DNA of 36,435 nucleotides from an uncultured Prevotella sp. (GCA_947174835.1 CAMWKM010000012.1:1-36435), one strand, 5' to 3'. Shown: positions 14,891 to 24,416, numbered from the stretch's first letter. Numbers and translations are program-made. The notes: generated from the letters alone by a model not told the origin.

Positions 14891-16060
14891 TCATTTATGA
14901 TTTTTTAATAGTTTGTAGTATTCTGTTGCTCCCAATAGGAAACAGCCTGTACCATAATCTTCAAAGTCAGGAATACGGGTATAGCTCAGTGGTTGACCGG
15001 CTGAAGGATCTTTGCCTGTGCCTTGCATCCACCCCAGAAATCCATCGGGATGAATGGCATCGCGAACCATTGCTTCCCAGGCCTTATCGGCAATGGGACG
15101 ATAGACTTCGGCTTTCAGATAGCCTTGCTGAATACCCCAGCAGATGCCATAGAGGAAAAGGGCAGTACCGCTGGTTTCCGGCATAGCGTAGTTTGTTGAT
15201 ACCAAACTCGGATTCCAAAATCCATCCTCGCGCTGGCAGTTTTTCAGTCCTTCGCTCATCTTTAGGAAGTCTTTTTTCAGTTCCTTATAGGCTTTTTCTT
15301 TCTTGGAAAGTTCGTTCATGCAACGCACCAAGGCCGCATATACCCAGCCGTTACCTCTCGACCAGTAGCAGTCTTTGCCGTCTGGTTCCTTGTATGGCGG
15401 CACATAGTCGGCATCGCGCCACCATAGGCCGTCTTTTTGGTTGAATAGCCCACCACCGCACTCATTGCGACTCCAGCGATACATTGCCATACCATGATCA
15501 CGATATTTGGCTTCGCCTGTAATCTTGTACATTTGCATATAGATGGGCATGGCCATTTGGATTGCATCAATCCAAGTCCACCAACCATAGAGCGATGGTT
15601 GTGTGCTTTGCGTTTTGGCTGTGGTGTTCTTCTTTACATTAGGCGTCACCATTTGGTGGTCTAAGTTCTCACGGGCCTTTACCATCATCCGTTCGTCTCT
15701 GGTCTGTTGATAGCGTATTAGATAGGTCTGAGCACAGCATTGGTCATCTGCGTCGCAGGTGTTGATGCCGTTACGTGGGGTCCACTGGTGGAAATTAGCC
15801 CACTGGTCAGTGTAATCTATGTAGCGTTGTTGTGGATCTACGTCATTGAGGGCCATCAATCCTTCATAGTACACGGCACGTGTCCACAGGCTTGACGGAC
15901 GGATCTTTTTCCAGTTGGTTGGCACGGTGGGGTCTGCATACTTATTCATAAAGTAGTCATTGGCCTTGCGGGCGACACAGAGCACCTCGTCGGCAGTTGT
16001 CTGGGCCATCATCGGAATCGATAGGGTGGCCATCAGTAAAAATGTTGTTAATCTTTTCAT
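14891..16060 (-). CDS. GH105 family glycoside hydrolase (unsaturated uronyl hydrolase)
   Basis: GH105 enzymes remove the unsaturated uronic acid that polysaccharide lyases leave on pectin or similar fragments. The 389-residue protein has a signal peptide (residues 1-19, ending IPMMAQ), so it acts in the periplasm or at the surface. It has the alpha/alpha-barrel signatures of the family: INTCDADDQCCAQTYL (with candidate catalytic aspartates), GLWWRDADYVPPY, YWSRGNGWVYAALVRCM, and ETSGTALFLYGICWGI. Length fits the family. No lyase, SusCD pair or regulator sits nearby, so the exact substrate (rhamnogalacturonan most often) is not shown. Confidence 0.87.
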   Translation of the reverse strand: MKRLTTFLLMATLSIPMMAQTTADEVLCVARKANDYFMNKYADPTVPTNWKKIRPSSLWTRAVYYEGLMALNDVDPQQRYIDYTDQWANFHQWTPRNGINTCDADDQCCAQTYLIRYQQTRDERMMVKARENLDHQMVTPNVKKNTTAKTQSTQPSLYGWWTWIDAIQMAMPIYMQMYKITGEAKYRDHGMAMYRWSRNECGGGLFNQKDGLWWRDADYVPPYKEPDGKDCYWSRGNGWVYAALVRCMNELSKKEKAYKELKKDFLKMSEGLKNCQREDGFWNPSLVSTNYAMPETSGTALFLYGICWGIQQGYLKAEVYRPIADKAWEAMVRDAIHPDGFLGWMQGTGKDPSAGQPLSYTRIPDFEDYGTGCFLLGATEYYKLLKNHK

Positions 16061-16086
16061 TTGTTTTAGTGTTTCTGTTTTTGCTA

Positions 16087-16094
16087 CAAAGATA
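16087..16094 (-). promoter_or_regulatory. -7 promoter element for the GH105 gene
   Basis: TATCTTTG on the minus strand fits TAnnTTTG, 26 bp before ATG 16060. Confidence 0.6.
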
Positions 16095-16179
16095 ATGCTT
16101 TTTGCTGATTTTGCGGGAAAATGTACTCTCCTTTAACTCCCTTTAACTCCTTTTGCTTTCCTCGCTCCCAAAAATGATG

Positions 16180-16187
16180 TACCTTTG
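16180..16187 (+). promoter_or_regulatory. -7 promoter element for aspS
   Basis: TACCTTTG fits TAnnTTTG, 29 bp before ATG 16217. The preceding DNA has a 10-bp tandem repeat of CTTTAACTCC at 16131-16150. Confidence 0.65.
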
Positions 16188-16216
16188 CAATCTAAATTGA
16201 TAAATATATTTAAAAG

Positions 16217-17974
16217 ATGTATAGGACTGAAACTTGTGGTGAGCTGCGGCTCGCCGATACCGGTCGGCAAGTGACATTGGCCGGATGGGTACAGCGCACG
16301 AGAAAAATGGGTGGCATGACTTTCGTCGATCTTCGTGACCGCTATGGAGTCACGCAGTTGGTATTCGATGAGTCGGAGGATGCAGCCCTCTGTGAGCGTG
16401 CCAACAAACTGGGTCGTGAATTTTGTATTCAAGTTGTGGGAAAGGTCAGTGAGCGCCAGTCGAAGAACCCGAAAATGCCTACGGGCGATGTTGAGATATT
16501 CGTCTCTCAACTCAATATCCTGAGCGAGAGTCTCACACCTCCATTTACTATAGAAGATCAGACAGACGGTGGTGATGACATCCGTATGAAGTACCGCTAT
16601 TTGGATCTGCGTCGTTCTGCTGTGCGCAAGAATCTGGAGTTGCGCCATAAGATGACAATCCTGATTCGTAATTTCCTTGACTCACTCAACTTTATTGAGG
16701 TAGAGACACCTATTCTTATAGGCTCAACTCCAGAGGGTGCCCGCGATTTCGTGGTGCCCAGCCGCATGAATCCCGGTCAGTTCTATGCTTTGCCGCAATC
16801 GCCTCAGACACTGAAGCAGTTGCTTATGGTCTCAGGTTTCGACCGTTATTTCCAGATAGCCAAGTGTTTCCGCGATGAAGATCTACGTGCTGACCGTCAG
16901 CCTGAGTTCACCCAAATCGACTGCGAGATGTCGTTTGTCGAGCAGGAAGACGTACTTCAGGTATTCGAAGACCTTGCTCGCCATCTGTTTAAGGAGATTC
17001 GTGGCATAGACCTTCCTCCATTGCAGCGTATGACGTGGCATGAGGCCATGCGTCGTTTCGGCTCAGATAAGCCCGATCTTCGCTTCGGTATGGAGTTTGT
17101 TGAACTGATGGATGTACTGAAAGGTACGGGCACTTTCCCCGTGTTCAATGAAGCCGGCTATATTGGTGGTATCTGCGTGCCAGGGGCTGCTGACTATACT
17201 CGCAAGCAACTGGATCAGTTGACCGATTTCGTAAAGCGTCCGCAGGTAGGTGCTAAAGGGTTGGTCTATGTGAAGTTTAACGCTGATGGTACTGTGAAGT
17301 CAAGTATTGATAAATTTTACGAGCCTGAGATTTGGCAGAAAGTCAAGAAAGCCTGTGGTGCTAAAGATGGTGATTTGGTGCTCATTCTCAGTGGCGACAA
17401 TGCCAATAAGACCCGTGTGCAACTCTGTACCTTGCGTTTGGAGATGGGCGACCGTCTTGGTTTGCGCGACAAGGATAAGTTCGTCTGTCTGTGGATCGTC
17501 GATTTCCCCCTGTTCGAGTGGAGCGACGAGGAGCAGCGTCTCATGGCTACTCACCATCCGTTCACGTTGCCTAATCCTGATGATATTCCTTTGCTTGACA
17601 CCGACCCGGCCCGTGTTCGTGCCGTGGCTTACGATTTTGTGTGCAATGGTGTGGAAGTTGGTGGCGGATCGCTGCGTATCCACGATGGCAAACTTCAGGA
17701 GAAGATGTTCCAGATTTTGGGCTTCACACCTGAGCGTGCCATGGCTCAATTCGGTTTCCTCATCAATGCTTTCAAGTATGGCGCCCCCCCCCATGCCGGT
17801 CTCGCCTTTGGTCTCGATCGCTTTGTCTCGCTGATGGCCGGTCTCGATAGCATCCGCGATTGCATTGCGTTCCCGAAGAACAACAGCGGTCGCGATGTGA
17901 TGCTTGATGCCCCCGGTGAACTTGATCCTAAACAGTTGGAAGAACTGCAACTGAAGGTTGACTTACATCAATAA
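16217..17974 (+). CDS. aspS: Aspartyl-tRNA synthetase
   Basis: The enzyme charges tRNA(Asp). The 585-residue protein is a class IIb synthetase of the bacterial type: an N-terminal OB-fold anticodon domain ([26 protein letters not shown]), motif 2 ([22 protein letters not shown]), the bacterial insertion domain, and motif 3 ([14 protein letters not shown]). Length matches bacterial AspRS (about 585-590). A run of nine C at 17784-17792 codes for part of motif 3; the frame is intact, but the run is prone to sequencing error. It appears to be a single-gene unit. Confidence 0.97.
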   Translation: MYRTETCGELRLADTGRQVTLAGWVQRTRKMGGMTFVDLRDRYGVTQLVFDESEDAALCERANKLGREFCIQVVGKVSERQSKNPKMPTGDVEIFVSQLNILSESLTPPFTIEDQTDGGDDIRMKYRYLDLRRSAVRKNLELRHKMTILIRNFLDSLNFIEVETPILIGSTPEGARDFVVPSRMNPGQFYALPQSPQTLKQLLMVSGFDRYFQIAKCFRDEDLRADRQPEFTQIDCEMSFVEQEDVLQVFEDLARHLFKEIRGIDLPPLQRMTWHEAMRRFGSDKPDLRFGMEFVELMDVLKGTGTFPVFNEAGYIGGICVPGAADYTRKQLDQLTDFVKRPQVGAKGLVYVKFNADGTVKSSIDKFYEPEIWQKVKKACGAKDGDLVLILSGDNANKTRVQLCTLRLEMGDRLGLRDKDKFVCLWIVDFPLFEWSDEEQRLMATHHPFTLPNPDDIPLLDTDPARVRAVAYDFVCNGVEVGGGSLRIHDGKLQEKMFQILGFTPERAMAQFGFLINAFKYGAPPHAGLAFGLDRFVSLMAGLDSIRDCIAFPKNNSGRDVMLDAPGELDPKQLEELQLKVDLHQ

Positions 17975-18008
17975 TAGTTTACAAATTAAAAGAAAGTCCT
18001 CTGAATCA

Positions 18009-18040
18009 GTTGCTTGTAATGCAGAAAAGTGGTACTTTTG
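18009..18040 (+). promoter_or_regulatory. Promoter for the winged-helix protein gene
   Basis: GTTG (18009-18012), a 20-bp spacer and TACTTTTG (18033-18040) fit the Bacteroidetes promoter with one mismatch at -33. ATG 18086 is 46 bp past the box. Confidence 0.6.
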
Positions 18041-18085
18041 TACGCGAATTGAAAATTCAACTTCAATAGTATTAATATTTGCATT

Positions 18086-18397
18086 ATGGCAGAAAAGAAA
18101 GCAACAACAAAGAAGGCTGCTGAGGTAAAGGAAACCGCAGCCAAGAAAACAACCACAACCAAGAAGGCCGCAGCCGTGAAGGTGAACAAGGCCGCAGTTG
18201 CAGTAAACGCCGAGAACATTGGCTTCAAGGCAGGAGATGTTTATCAGGCATTGGCAGCAGCCGAAAAGGCACTTACCGTCAAGGAGATTGCCAAGGCTGC
18301 AAAGATTTCAGAGGAAGAGACTCTGCTCGGTCTCGGCTGGCTGTTCAAGGAGGGTAAGCTCCTGAGCGCAGAGGACAACAAGGTTGTCTTGGCCTAA
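18086..18397 (+). CDS. Winged-helix (DUF2582-type) protein with histone-H1-like tail
   Basis: The 103-residue protein has two parts. Residues 2-45 are almost only Lys, Ala, Thr, Val and Glu in KKATTKKAAEVK-like runs, resembling the tails of histone H1-like bacterial proteins. Residues 46-103 are a compact winged-helix domain (IGFKAGDVYQALAAAEKALTVKEIAKA, then LLGLGWLFKEGKLL), of the DUF2582 type. It likely binds DNA and may help organise the nucleoid; this role is inferred. It has its own promoter and terminator. Confidence 0.8.
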   Translation: MAEKKATTKKAAEVKETAAKKTTTTKKAAAVKVNKAAVAVNAENIGFKAGDVYQALAAAEKALTVKEIAKAAKISEEETLLGLGWLFKEGKLLSAEDNKVVLA

Positions 18398-18412
18398 GAC
18401 ACTGCAGAAAAA

Positions 18413-18442
18413 ATAAAAAAGGGTCGGTAAGCATTGTTTATC
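18413..18442 (+). terminator. Terminator after the winged-helix gene
   Basis: GGGTCGGTAA pairs with TTATCGACC (one G-U pair) and is followed by six T. It starts 16 bp after the stop at 18397. Confidence 0.8.
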
Positions 18443-18468
18443 GACCTTTTTTCTACACTCCGTTTTTG

Positions 18469-18816
18469 ATGTACGAACAGCAGATATTACGAATTCTTAC
18501 GGATGTGGGTGAACGGGGCATCAGTGTGGCTCTGTTGGCCAAGCATATCTACAATCTAAACTGCACGTTGTTCTTTCAACCCGATGTACAGGAGGTGCGT
18601 CAAGAGGTGCAGCAGTATCTGCTGAAAAATTCGAAATCATCACAGTCGTTGATCGAAAGCACGGGACGCCGTGGCTATTACCGTCTGAATACAAAAGGTT
18701 CGGATGATGCCCGTCAACTGATGTTTGAATTTCGTGAGGAACAGCCTCTGGAGGAGACGGAAAGCGAGAAGCCCCGTCAGGATCTCTCGCTCAGTTTATT
18801 TGGTGACGACTTTTAG
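18469..18816 (+). CDS. Small protein of unknown function, possible winged-helix fold
   Basis: I cannot name this 115-residue protein. The N-terminal half is helical (YEQQILRILTDVGERGISVALLAKHIYNL), followed by a helix with many glutamines (EVRQEVQQYLLKN), and then a basic turn, STGRRGYYRLN, that could be the wing of a winged helix. The C-terminus is acidic and ends LFGDDF. ATG 18469 is preferred over the adjoining TTG. It follows the terminator of the previous gene by 27 bp with no visible promoter, so it may depend on read-through. Its last 21 bp overlap the end of the convergent glycosyltransferase gene. Confidence 0.65.
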   Translation: MYEQQILRILTDVGERGISVALLAKHIYNLNCTLFFQPDVQEVRQEVQQYLLKNSKSSQSLIESTGRRGYYRLNTKGSDDARQLMFEFREEQPLEETESEKPRQDLSLSLFGDDF

Positions 18817-19938
18817 CTGATCTCTCTCTACCTCTTTGTAGAGTTCCAATAATTGTTCTGCTGTTTTTCTCCAAGAGAACAGTTGAGCACGTTTTAGTCC
18901 CCATTCCTTTTGTTGCTGATAAAACGTCTCGTTTGTCTCCAGTTGGATAAGCATATCTGCTATTTCGTCTGCCTTTTCGGGATTCACCAGAATGGCTTCC
19001 TTGCCGCCAATCTCCGGCATTGATGAGGTATTGCTGGTTATCACGGGTGTGCCGCAGGCCATTGCTTCAAGTAGGGGGATGCCGAAACTTTCGCGCAATG
19101 AAGTGTAGAGGAAAGCAAATGCGCTATTGTATATATAGGGTAGATCGCTGTTGGGAATATAGCCGGGCATCTTTATCTTTTCGCGAATGTTCTCAATGTG
19201 ATTCCTGCTGATGATGTCGTTCAGGTATTCGCGGTCAAGGTCGGCCATCAACAGCGGACGTTTCACGTTTGAGCGGTCTAAATAGCGTGAGTAAGCTACC
19301 AGTGTGCGCTCCGTGTTTTTCTTAGGATCCGTGTTGCCCAAGAAGAACAGGAATCCTTTTTCCTCTATGTATTTTCTGTATATGTCCTGTTCGTCAGCGG
19401 TGGGGCGGAACCAGTCGTTATAGCCGTTGTAGATCATGGCCATCCGCTGCTGCGGGATATGCAGTTTATTGACGATATTGGTCAACTCGAAGTTGCTAAC
19501 CGTAATAATGCGCTGACACTTTCCTATGATGCGCGGTACCACTAACCGACGGTACAGCCACCCCATGTTTTGATAGAGCGATTTGTTCTGTTTGTCGCGT
19601 GGCTCTAGGAAGATGATGTCGTGCAGGGTCAGCACGAGCGGAATATCGCATCGGATGGGAGCCGTGTTGCTGGTGCAGTGCAACAGGTCAATCCGGGCTT
19701 TCTTGGCAGCGCGTGGCAAGGCATATTGTTCCCAGAGTGGGTATGAAGGCGTGTTGATTTCAATAATATGCACATTGTCGGAGTCTTTCACGCAGCGGTC
19801 GGGACCCGGTTTCACAAAGACGAAATATTCATTGTCGTGGTCCATCTCCTGTAGTTGCAGGATTTCCTGCAACACCACATAGTCCATACCGTGCTTGTTT
19901 TTGCGGAAGATGCGCTGTGCTTCAATGCCGATTCTCAT
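18796..19938 (-). CDS. GT4-type glycosyltransferase (GT-B fold)
   Basis: The 380-residue cytoplasmic protein is a retaining glycosyltransferase of the group-1/GT4 type. It shows [11 protein letters not shown] at the start, a [12 protein letters not shown] segment, [38 protein letters not shown], and the C-terminal donor-binding signature [18 protein letters not shown] with its E-x7-E spacing. It is the third gene of a minus-strand operon after a GT2 transferase and an acyltransferase; its start overlaps the acyltransferase end by 4 bp. The operon probably builds and acetylates a surface glycan. Sugar and linkage cannot be read from sequence. Confidence 0.9.
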   Translation of the reverse strand: MRIGIEAQRIFRKNKHGMDYVVLQEILQLQEMDHDNEYFVFVKPGPDRCVKDSDNVHIIEINTPSYPLWEQYALPRAAKKARIDLLHCTSNTAPIRCDIPLVLTLHDIIFLEPRDKQNKSLYQNMGWLYRRLVVPRIIGKCQRIITVSNFELTNIVNKLHIPQQRMAMIYNGYNDWFRPTADEQDIYRKYIEEKGFLFFLGNTDPKKNTERTLVAYSRYLDRSNVKRPLLMADLDREYLNDIISRNHIENIREKIKMPGYIPNSDLPYIYNSAFAFLYTSLRESFGIPLLEAMACGTPVITSNTSSMPEIGGKEAILVNPEKADEIADMLIQLETNETFYQQQKEWGLKRAQLFSWRKTAEQLLELYKEVERDQLKVVTK

Positions 19939-20546
19939 AGTTGATGGTTGTTGGTTGACAGATGTTTGATGACTGTGGCCGGAATGCCGGCAGCAACGGA
20001 ATAGGGCGGTACGTCCTTTGTGACTACTGCACCGGCAGCGACTACGGAGTGATGGCCGATGGTTACACCAGACAAAATGACGGCATTAGTGCCAATCCAG
20101 ACATCGTCCTCGATAATGACAGGCTTGGTTGCTACGCCCTGTTCGTCGATGCGTTTATGGCAATCAGTAAAGTTGTGGTTCAGGGCTGTCACGGTGATGC
20201 CCTGTGCCAGGTTAACGTGGTCACCGATGGTCACCGGCCCGATGATGGTATTATGGAGACCAATGCGGGTATGACTACCGATAATGACATCGCCCACTGC
20301 GTTGTTGATGCACGAAAACGACTCTACCACGCTATGGCTGCCCAGCGAGAACCGCCGATAGGGGGGAGTGTCCATCCTGACGGAACCATATATCTTGGAA
20401 TGTCGGCCACGGTGCTGATAGAGTGGTGACAAGAGCCTGATGTACCATCGTGGCCGTGCATCCCGTTGGTTCATGATGAGCCAGTCCAGCATCCGTTTCA
20501 TCTTGGGACTTCCCTTCATTTGTTGTCTGAGTCCTTCCTTGTCCAT
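19935..20546 (-). CDS. Hexapeptide-repeat acyltransferase
   Basis: The 203-residue protein has a left-handed beta-helix acetyltransferase core made of hexapeptide repeats ([44 protein letters not shown]) with the [23 protein letters not shown] end common to the CysE/LacA/NodL group. The histidine in ALNHNF is a candidate catalytic residue. It would O-acetylate a sugar, using acetyl-CoA. It starts 8 bp after the GT2 stop and overlaps the GT4 start, so the three are one operon. The sequence does not show whether the target is a capsule, O-antigen or another glycan. Confidence 0.87.
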   Translation of the reverse strand: MDKEGLRQQMKGSPKMKRMLDWLIMNQRDARPRWYIRLLSPLYQHRGRHSKIYGSVRMDTPPYRRFSLGSHSVVESFSCINNAVGDVIIGSHTRIGLHNTIIGPVTIGDHVNLAQGITVTALNHNFTDCHKRIDEQGVATKPVIIEDDVWIGTNAVILSGVTIGHHSVVAAGAVVTKDVPPYSVAAGIPATVIKHLSTNNHQL

Positions 20547-20553
20547 ATCTGTA

Positions 20554-21459
20554 TCAATTTCTTTTCAACCAGAATACCATTGCTGATTTCCACCCGATGT
20601 ACTTCAGGTATCCGGATTTCACGGCCCGCAGGAAAACACCGAATTTCTCTTTCCGTGGAATCAGGTGCCCAGTGTAGAATACTTTACTGAGCGTATAGCG
20701 GGCATATTTGTTAATCAAGGGTGATTGTTGGAACTTTAACAGTTCATCCACCACCGTCAGATAGCAGTTGATGTTTCGTTTAGAATAACTGATGCCCATT
20801 GTTGATGCTCTGCGAACACGATGCTTTACAAAGCTGCGTTTCAGGGCATAGATGTTGTCTGATTGCAGGGTTAGCAAGGCCGTATAGAGTTCGTCCTCGT
20901 GTATGATGCTGGGATAGAAATTCAGGCCGATACGCTGCAAATAGTCACGGCGGATGAACAGCAGCCAGACCACGCAGCAGTGTTTCCCTTTGTCGAGCAT
21001 CAGGTTCAGCAGGTGCTTTCCTTCCTGTCTCGTGCCTTCTTCCACCAGATAGGTGCGGCTATAGTCCCAAGGCACAGGTTTTGCTCCTTCCTCCAGCATG
21101 ATGTCACCGTCAAAGAATATGAAGTCGGCCCGGGTCTTTTCCGCATAGTCGTAGCAGGTTTGCAGGGCCTCCGTGTCTATCACGTCGTCAGAATCCATAA
21201 AGTAGATATATTCTCCAGAGGCATATTGCAGGGCCAGATTGCGTGTTGCCGACTGGCCTTGATTCTGCTGGTTGAAGTATCTGACGCGCTCATCCTGCTC
21301 CTGATATTTTTTCAGTATCTCCTCGCTGTTGTCGGTAGAACCATCGTTCACGGCAATAATTTCCACGTCCCTGAGTGTCTGATTGGTCAGGGATTGGAGT
21401 GCCTCATCGAGATAAGGCCTCACGTTGTAGACAGGTAATATGATACTGACTTTAGGCAT
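20554..21459 (-). CDS. GT2 family glycosyltransferase
   Basis: The 301-residue protein is an inverting GT-A transferase: [38 protein letters not shown] (UDP-binding), [26 protein letters not shown] with the metal-binding DSDD motif, and [14 protein letters not shown] (candidate catalytic ED). No membrane segment is obvious, so it is probably a peripheral enzyme working on a lipid-linked acceptor. It is the first gene of the operon and lies directly behind a full promoter. Confidence 0.92.
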   Translation of the reverse strand: MPKVSIILPVYNVRPYLDEALQSLTNQTLRDVEIIAVNDGSTDNSEEILKKYQEQDERVRYFNQQNQGQSATRNLALQYASGEYIYFMDSDDVIDTEALQTCYDYAEKTRADFIFFDGDIMLEEGAKPVPWDYSRTYLVEEGTRQEGKHLLNLMLDKGKHCCVVWLLFIRRDYLQRIGLNFYPSIIHEDELYTALLTLQSDNIYALKRSFVKHRVRRASTMGISYSKRNINCYLTVVDELLKFQQSPLINKYARYTLSKVFYTGHLIPRKEKFGVFLRAVKSGYLKYIGWKSAMVFWLKRN

Positions 21460-21479
21460 CTATGCAATTAGATTTCCCG

Positions 21480-21510
21480 CAAAAGTAATATTTTTCTGCC
21501 GAATAGCAAA
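21480..21510 (-). promoter_or_regulatory. Promoter of the glycan operon
   Basis: On the minus strand TTTG (21507-21510), a 19-bp spacer and TACTTTTG (21480-21487) form a complete Bacteroidetes promoter 20 bp before ATG 21459. Confidence 0.8.
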
Positions 21511-21555
21511 GAGGTTAATGTTTTAATTAGGTTTCATTAACGCACGGCCATCAAT

Positions 21556-21690
21556 TTATTGGGGCGCAATTTGATTCATGGCTTTATTGTATTCTGCCTG
21601 TGACATTCTTATCACCGTTAAAAGACGCATAGAAAATAATCGCAAAGACTTGCGAGAAAATAACTTTTTTTGTATTTTATGTTGCTTCAT
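21556..21690 (-). CDS. Candidate 44-aa basic small protein
   Basis: An open frame from ATG 21690 to TAA at 21558-21556 encodes 44 residues. The N-terminal two thirds is strongly basic (MKQHKIQKKLFSRKSLRLF, then MRLLTVIRM) and the end is SQAEYNKAMNQIAPQ, which looks like ordinary protein. A -7 box TATTTTTG lies 35 bp upstream. An in-frame TGA just before the ATG fixes the start. After the stop the same frame continues IDGRALMKPN, so this could also be a decayed longer gene. I recognise no family. Confidence 0.4.
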   Translation of the reverse strand: MKQHKIQKKLFSRKSLRLFSMRLLTVIRMSQAEYNKAMNQIAPQ

Positions 21691-21724
21691 CTTCTGCTTT
21701 CAGAGCGTTTCTCTGAGCGTGCTG

Positions 21725-21732
21725 CAAAAATA
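21725..21732 (-). promoter_or_regulatory. -7 promoter element for the 44-aa frame
   Basis: TATTTTTG on the minus strand fits TAnnTTTG. A small hairpin (CAGAG and CTCTG) lies between it and the ATG. No -33 match. Confidence 0.35.
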
Positions 21733-21780
21733 CGGAATTTCCGAATCGAAAAGCTCCTGCTTGATGTATCCCTTCTCGAA

Positions 21781-21967
21781 AAAATGACAAAGTGACAAGT
21801 GACAAAGTGACATTAAGCAGGTTTCAACATACGTGAACATACATAAATTATATATTATATTATTATATAATTATAATTATATAATAATATAAACTATAGG
21901 ACAGGCTAAGATTGTAGAAATGGAAACACCTTAATGTCACTTTGTCACTGTCACTTCGTGTCATTTT
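21781..21967. repeat. 187-bp nested palindrome with AT-rich 38-bp core
   Basis: Outer arms at 21781-21817 and 21930-21967 are near-perfect inverted copies (about 34 of 37 positions), each built from TGACAAAGTGACA-type repeats ending ATTAAG. The centre holds a perfect 38-bp palindrome of only A and T at 21855-21892 (19-bp arms). The outer arms and the core share exactly one symmetry centre, at 21873.5. The whole could extrude as a cruciform or fold as a long RNA hairpin. It resembles a miniature inverted-repeat element, but no target-site duplication was identified. Confidence 0.85.
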
Positions 21968-21978
21968 TCCCATAAATG

Positions 21979-22037
21979 CGAGCCGTCACATCAAGGCGGA
22001 AGAAATGACGGATCGAAGCCCTCGATATGACGGCTCG
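21979..22037 (-). terminator. Hairpin downstream of the acyl-CoA synthetase gene
   Basis: CGAGCCGTCA (21979-21988) pairs perfectly with TGACGGCTCG (22028-22037) across a 39-base loop. It lies 7 bp past the stop at 22045. The large loop and missing T run make it an atypical terminator. Confidence 0.4.
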
Positions 22038-22044
22038 TTAATGC

Positions 22045-23742
22045 TCAAATGACCTCAATGCCCATCTTCTTGCAGAGTTCGAGACTCATCTCCTTCAGTT
22101 TGAACTTCTGTATCTTGCCGGAGCCGGTGAGGGGGAACTGGTCGATGAAGAACACATACTTAGGTGTCTTGTAGCGGGCAATCTTGCCTTTGCAGAAGTC
22201 GCGCACGTCCTCCGGTTCCATCTTCACGCCTTCCTCAAGGATAATGAAGGCACCAACTTCCTCGCCATATTTCTTGGATGGCACGGCTGCCACCTGCACA
22301 TCGCGGATGCCGGGCATCTGATAGAGAAACTCCTCAATCTCACGCGGATAGACATTCTCACCGCCACGGATAATCATGTCCTTGATACGTCCCGTGATGC
22401 GGTAGTAGCCGTCCTCGTCCATAATGCCCAGATCGCCGGAATGTAGGAAGCCGTTCTCGTCGATCACCTCGGCTGTAGCCTTTGGGTTCTTGTAGTAACC
22501 CTTCATCACGTTGAATCCTCGGCAGCACATCTCGCCCTGCACACCGACTGGACACTCCTCGTTGGTCTCGGGATCAAGCACTTTCACTTCGACAAAAGGG
22601 AAGTCGCGGCCTACGGTGGTGCAACGCTGCTCGAATGAATCAGTCAGACAACTCTGTGTCATACCGGGTGACGATTCGGTAAGACCATAGACGCTGGTAA
22701 TGGTCATGTACATCTTTTCCGAAACCTGCTTCATCAGTTCCACGGGGCAGAGGCTACCGGCCATGATGCCTGTGCGGAGTGACGACATATCGAACATGGA
22801 GAACATGGGGTGGTTCAGTTCGGCAATGAACATGGTGGGTACGCCATAGAGGGCTGTACACCGCTCCTTGTGGACAGAAGCCAGCACGACGAGCGGGTCG
22901 AACTTCTCGACCATCACCTGCGTGCAGCCGTGTGTCAGGCAGTTCATCGTGGCAAGCACCACACCGAAACAATGGAACAAAGGCACGCATACGCAGAGCT
23001 TGTCGTCCTGGGTAAAGCCCATATTCTCACCCGTAAAGAATCCATCGTTGGAGATGTTGTAGTGGGTCAGCATAACACCCTTTGGAAATCCCGTGGTGCC
23101 GCTGGTGTACTGCATATTCACTACATCGTGGCACGTCACGCTCTTCTTCATGTCGCAGAGCGTCTGATCGTCAATATTGCGACCGAGCAGCAACAGTTCT
23201 GCCGTGTTGTACATACCGCGATATTTCTCCATGCCGATATAGACCACATTCTTCAGGTGCGGGAAACGCTTGCTGTTCAAGTGCCCTCGTTCGCAGTTGC
23301 GCAGTTCGGGCAGCATGGTGTAGGTCATGTCCACATAGTCGCACTCCCAAGTGCCGTTGGTGATGCAGAGCGTGTGCATATCGGAGTCCTTGCAGAGATA
23401 CTCCAGTTCGGCCTGTTTATAGTTGGTGTTCACCGTGACGAGCACGGCACCGATCTTGGCGGTGGCATAGAGGAAAGTGAGCCAGTCGGGCACGTTGGTA
23501 GCCCAGATGCCCACGTTGGAGCCTTTGGTCACGCCTATAGCAAGCAGGCCCTTAGCCAGACTGTCTACACGTTCGTTGAATTTTCCCCAGGTGAAACGCA
23601 GGTCGCGGTCAGAGTAGACGATATATTCTTTGTCGGGCGTCTTCTCTGCCCAGTATTCGAGCCATCCGCCCAGAGTGCGCTCAGAGAGTTGGCCACCCTT
23701 GACCACGGCCAGTGGGGCAGAATTGGGAGTTGCTGTATTCAT
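22045..23742 (-). CDS. Acyl-CoA synthetase (AMP-binding, FadD-like)
   Basis: The 565-residue cytoplasmic enzyme activates a carboxylic acid, probably a fatty acid, to its CoA thioester via an adenylate. ANL motifs are complete: [11 protein letters not shown] (phosphate loop), [48 protein letters not shown], and the catalytic lysine in [13 protein letters not shown]. Length suits medium- or long-chain acyl-CoA synthetases. It follows the XRE-cupin regulator by 12 bp on the same strand and is probably co-transcribed with and controlled by it. Chain-length preference cannot be told. Confidence 0.9.
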   Translation of the reverse strand: MNTATPNSAPLAVVKGGQLSERTLGGWLEYWAEKTPDKEYIVYSDRDLRFTWGKFNERVDSLAKGLLAIGVTKGSNVGIWATNVPDWLTFLYATAKIGAVLVTVNTNYKQAELEYLCKDSDMHTLCITNGTWECDYVDMTYTMLPELRNCERGHLNSKRFPHLKNVVYIGMEKYRGMYNTAELLLLGRNIDDQTLCDMKKSVTCHDVVNMQYTSGTTGFPKGVMLTHYNISNDGFFTGENMGFTQDDKLCVCVPLFHCFGVVLATMNCLTHGCTQVMVEKFDPLVVLASVHKERCTALYGVPTMFIAELNHPMFSMFDMSSLRTGIMAGSLCPVELMKQVSEKMYMTITSVYGLTESSPGMTQSCLTDSFEQRCTTVGRDFPFVEVKVLDPETNEECPVGVQGEMCCRGFNVMKGYYKNPKATAEVIDENGFLHSGDLGIMDEDGYYRITGRIKDMIIRGGENVYPREIEEFLYQMPGIRDVQVAAVPSKKYGEEVGAFIILEEGVKMEPEDVRDFCKGKIARYKTPKYVFFIDQFPLTGSGKIQKFKLKEMSLELCKKMGIEVI

Positions 23743-23754
23743 GTTGAGTCAGAT

Positions 23755-24333
23755 TTAGAATGGGATGTACACCAAAGCCAGTATCTTGGCATCCTTGTCG
23801 GCAACACCATGCACGTGATGCTCCACAATGGAGTCGTAGTAGATGCTGTCACCCTCTTTCAGTGTGTATTTCTCCTTGCCGTAGTCAATCTCTAATTCAC
23901 CGCTGAGTACGTAGATGAACTCCTCGCCTTCGTGGGCAGAGAGTTTGAAGTCCTTGCTTTCGGAAGCCTGAATGTTGATGATGAACGGTTCCATGTGGCG
24001 ACCGGCCTTCTGCTTGGCCAGCGAGAAATACTCCATGTGCTTGCGGGCATCGGCCGTATCGTTGGAGAAACTGATACTGCTGTTGTGCTTTTCTGCCCTG
24101 CAGATCACCGGTCCCAGGTCGTCGTTGTCATCCAGGAAAGTGCCCAGCCTGACACCTAATGCTCTGGCAATCTTGATGAGCGGCCCTAATGATGGCAGGT
24201 GCTCATCGTTCTCGACGGAGATGATCTGGTCTGTTGACAGACCGCTGCGCTGTGCTACTTCCTCAATGGTGATGTTCTTGGACTCTCTGAGTCCCTTGAT
24301 TTTTGTTCCGACGACGGAATGAGTATTTGACAT
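23755..24333 (-). CDS. XRE-family regulator with C-terminal cupin domain
   Basis: The 192-residue protein joins an N-terminal helix-turn-helix (IKGLRESKNITIEEVAQRSGLSTDQIISVEN, about residues 9-40) to a C-terminal cupin (HEGEEFIYVLSGELEIDYG, LKEGDSIYYDSIVEHHVHG). Such regulators sense a small molecule through the cupin and bind DNA through the HTH. It is the first gene of an operon with the acyl-CoA synthetase, suggesting control by an acyl or acid ligand (inference). Start ATG 24333 is used because an upstream TTG at 24360 is part of the -7 box TAACTTTG. Confidence 0.88.
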   Translation of the reverse strand: MSNTHSVVGTKIKGLRESKNITIEEVAQRSGLSTDQIISVENDEHLPSLGPLIKIARALGVRLGTFLDDNDDLGPVICRAEKHNSSISFSNDTADARKHMEYFSLAKQKAGRHMEPFIINIQASESKDFKLSAHEGEEFIYVLSGELEIDYGKEKYTLKEGDSIYYDSIVEHHVHGVADKDAKILALVYIPF

Positions 24334-24357
24334 AATCTGATGATTTTTATTAGGTTG

Positions 24358-24365
24358 CAAAGTTA
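24358..24365 (-). promoter_or_regulatory. -7 promoter element for the XRE-cupin operon
   Basis: TAACTTTG on the minus strand fits TAnnTTTG, 24 bp before ATG 24333. It is divergent from the mfd promoter about 50 bp away. Confidence 0.6.
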
Positions 24366-24416
24366 CGAATTATTATTGAGATATCATCCTCTTTTTGAGA
24401 ACATTAACATTATTGG

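Noticed and set aside
17784..17792. Phase-variation tract or frameshift in aspS
   Set aside because: The nine-C run lies in the essential motif 3 and the frame is intact; variation here would be lethal. It matters only as a sequencing-error risk.
21578..21787. 69-aa plus-strand gene
   Set aside because: Cysteine-rich odd composition and no good promoter. The opposite strand holds a more protein-like frame with a -7 box.
22810..23895. 361-aa plus-strand gene opposite the acyl-CoA synthetase
   Set aside because: It is a long antisense frame caused by GC-rich codon use; the minus strand has complete ANL-family motifs.
23743..24333. Toxin-antitoxin reading of the XRE-cupin gene
   Set aside because: The C-terminal half is a clear cupin, and the partner is a 565-aa acyl-CoA synthetase, not a toxin.
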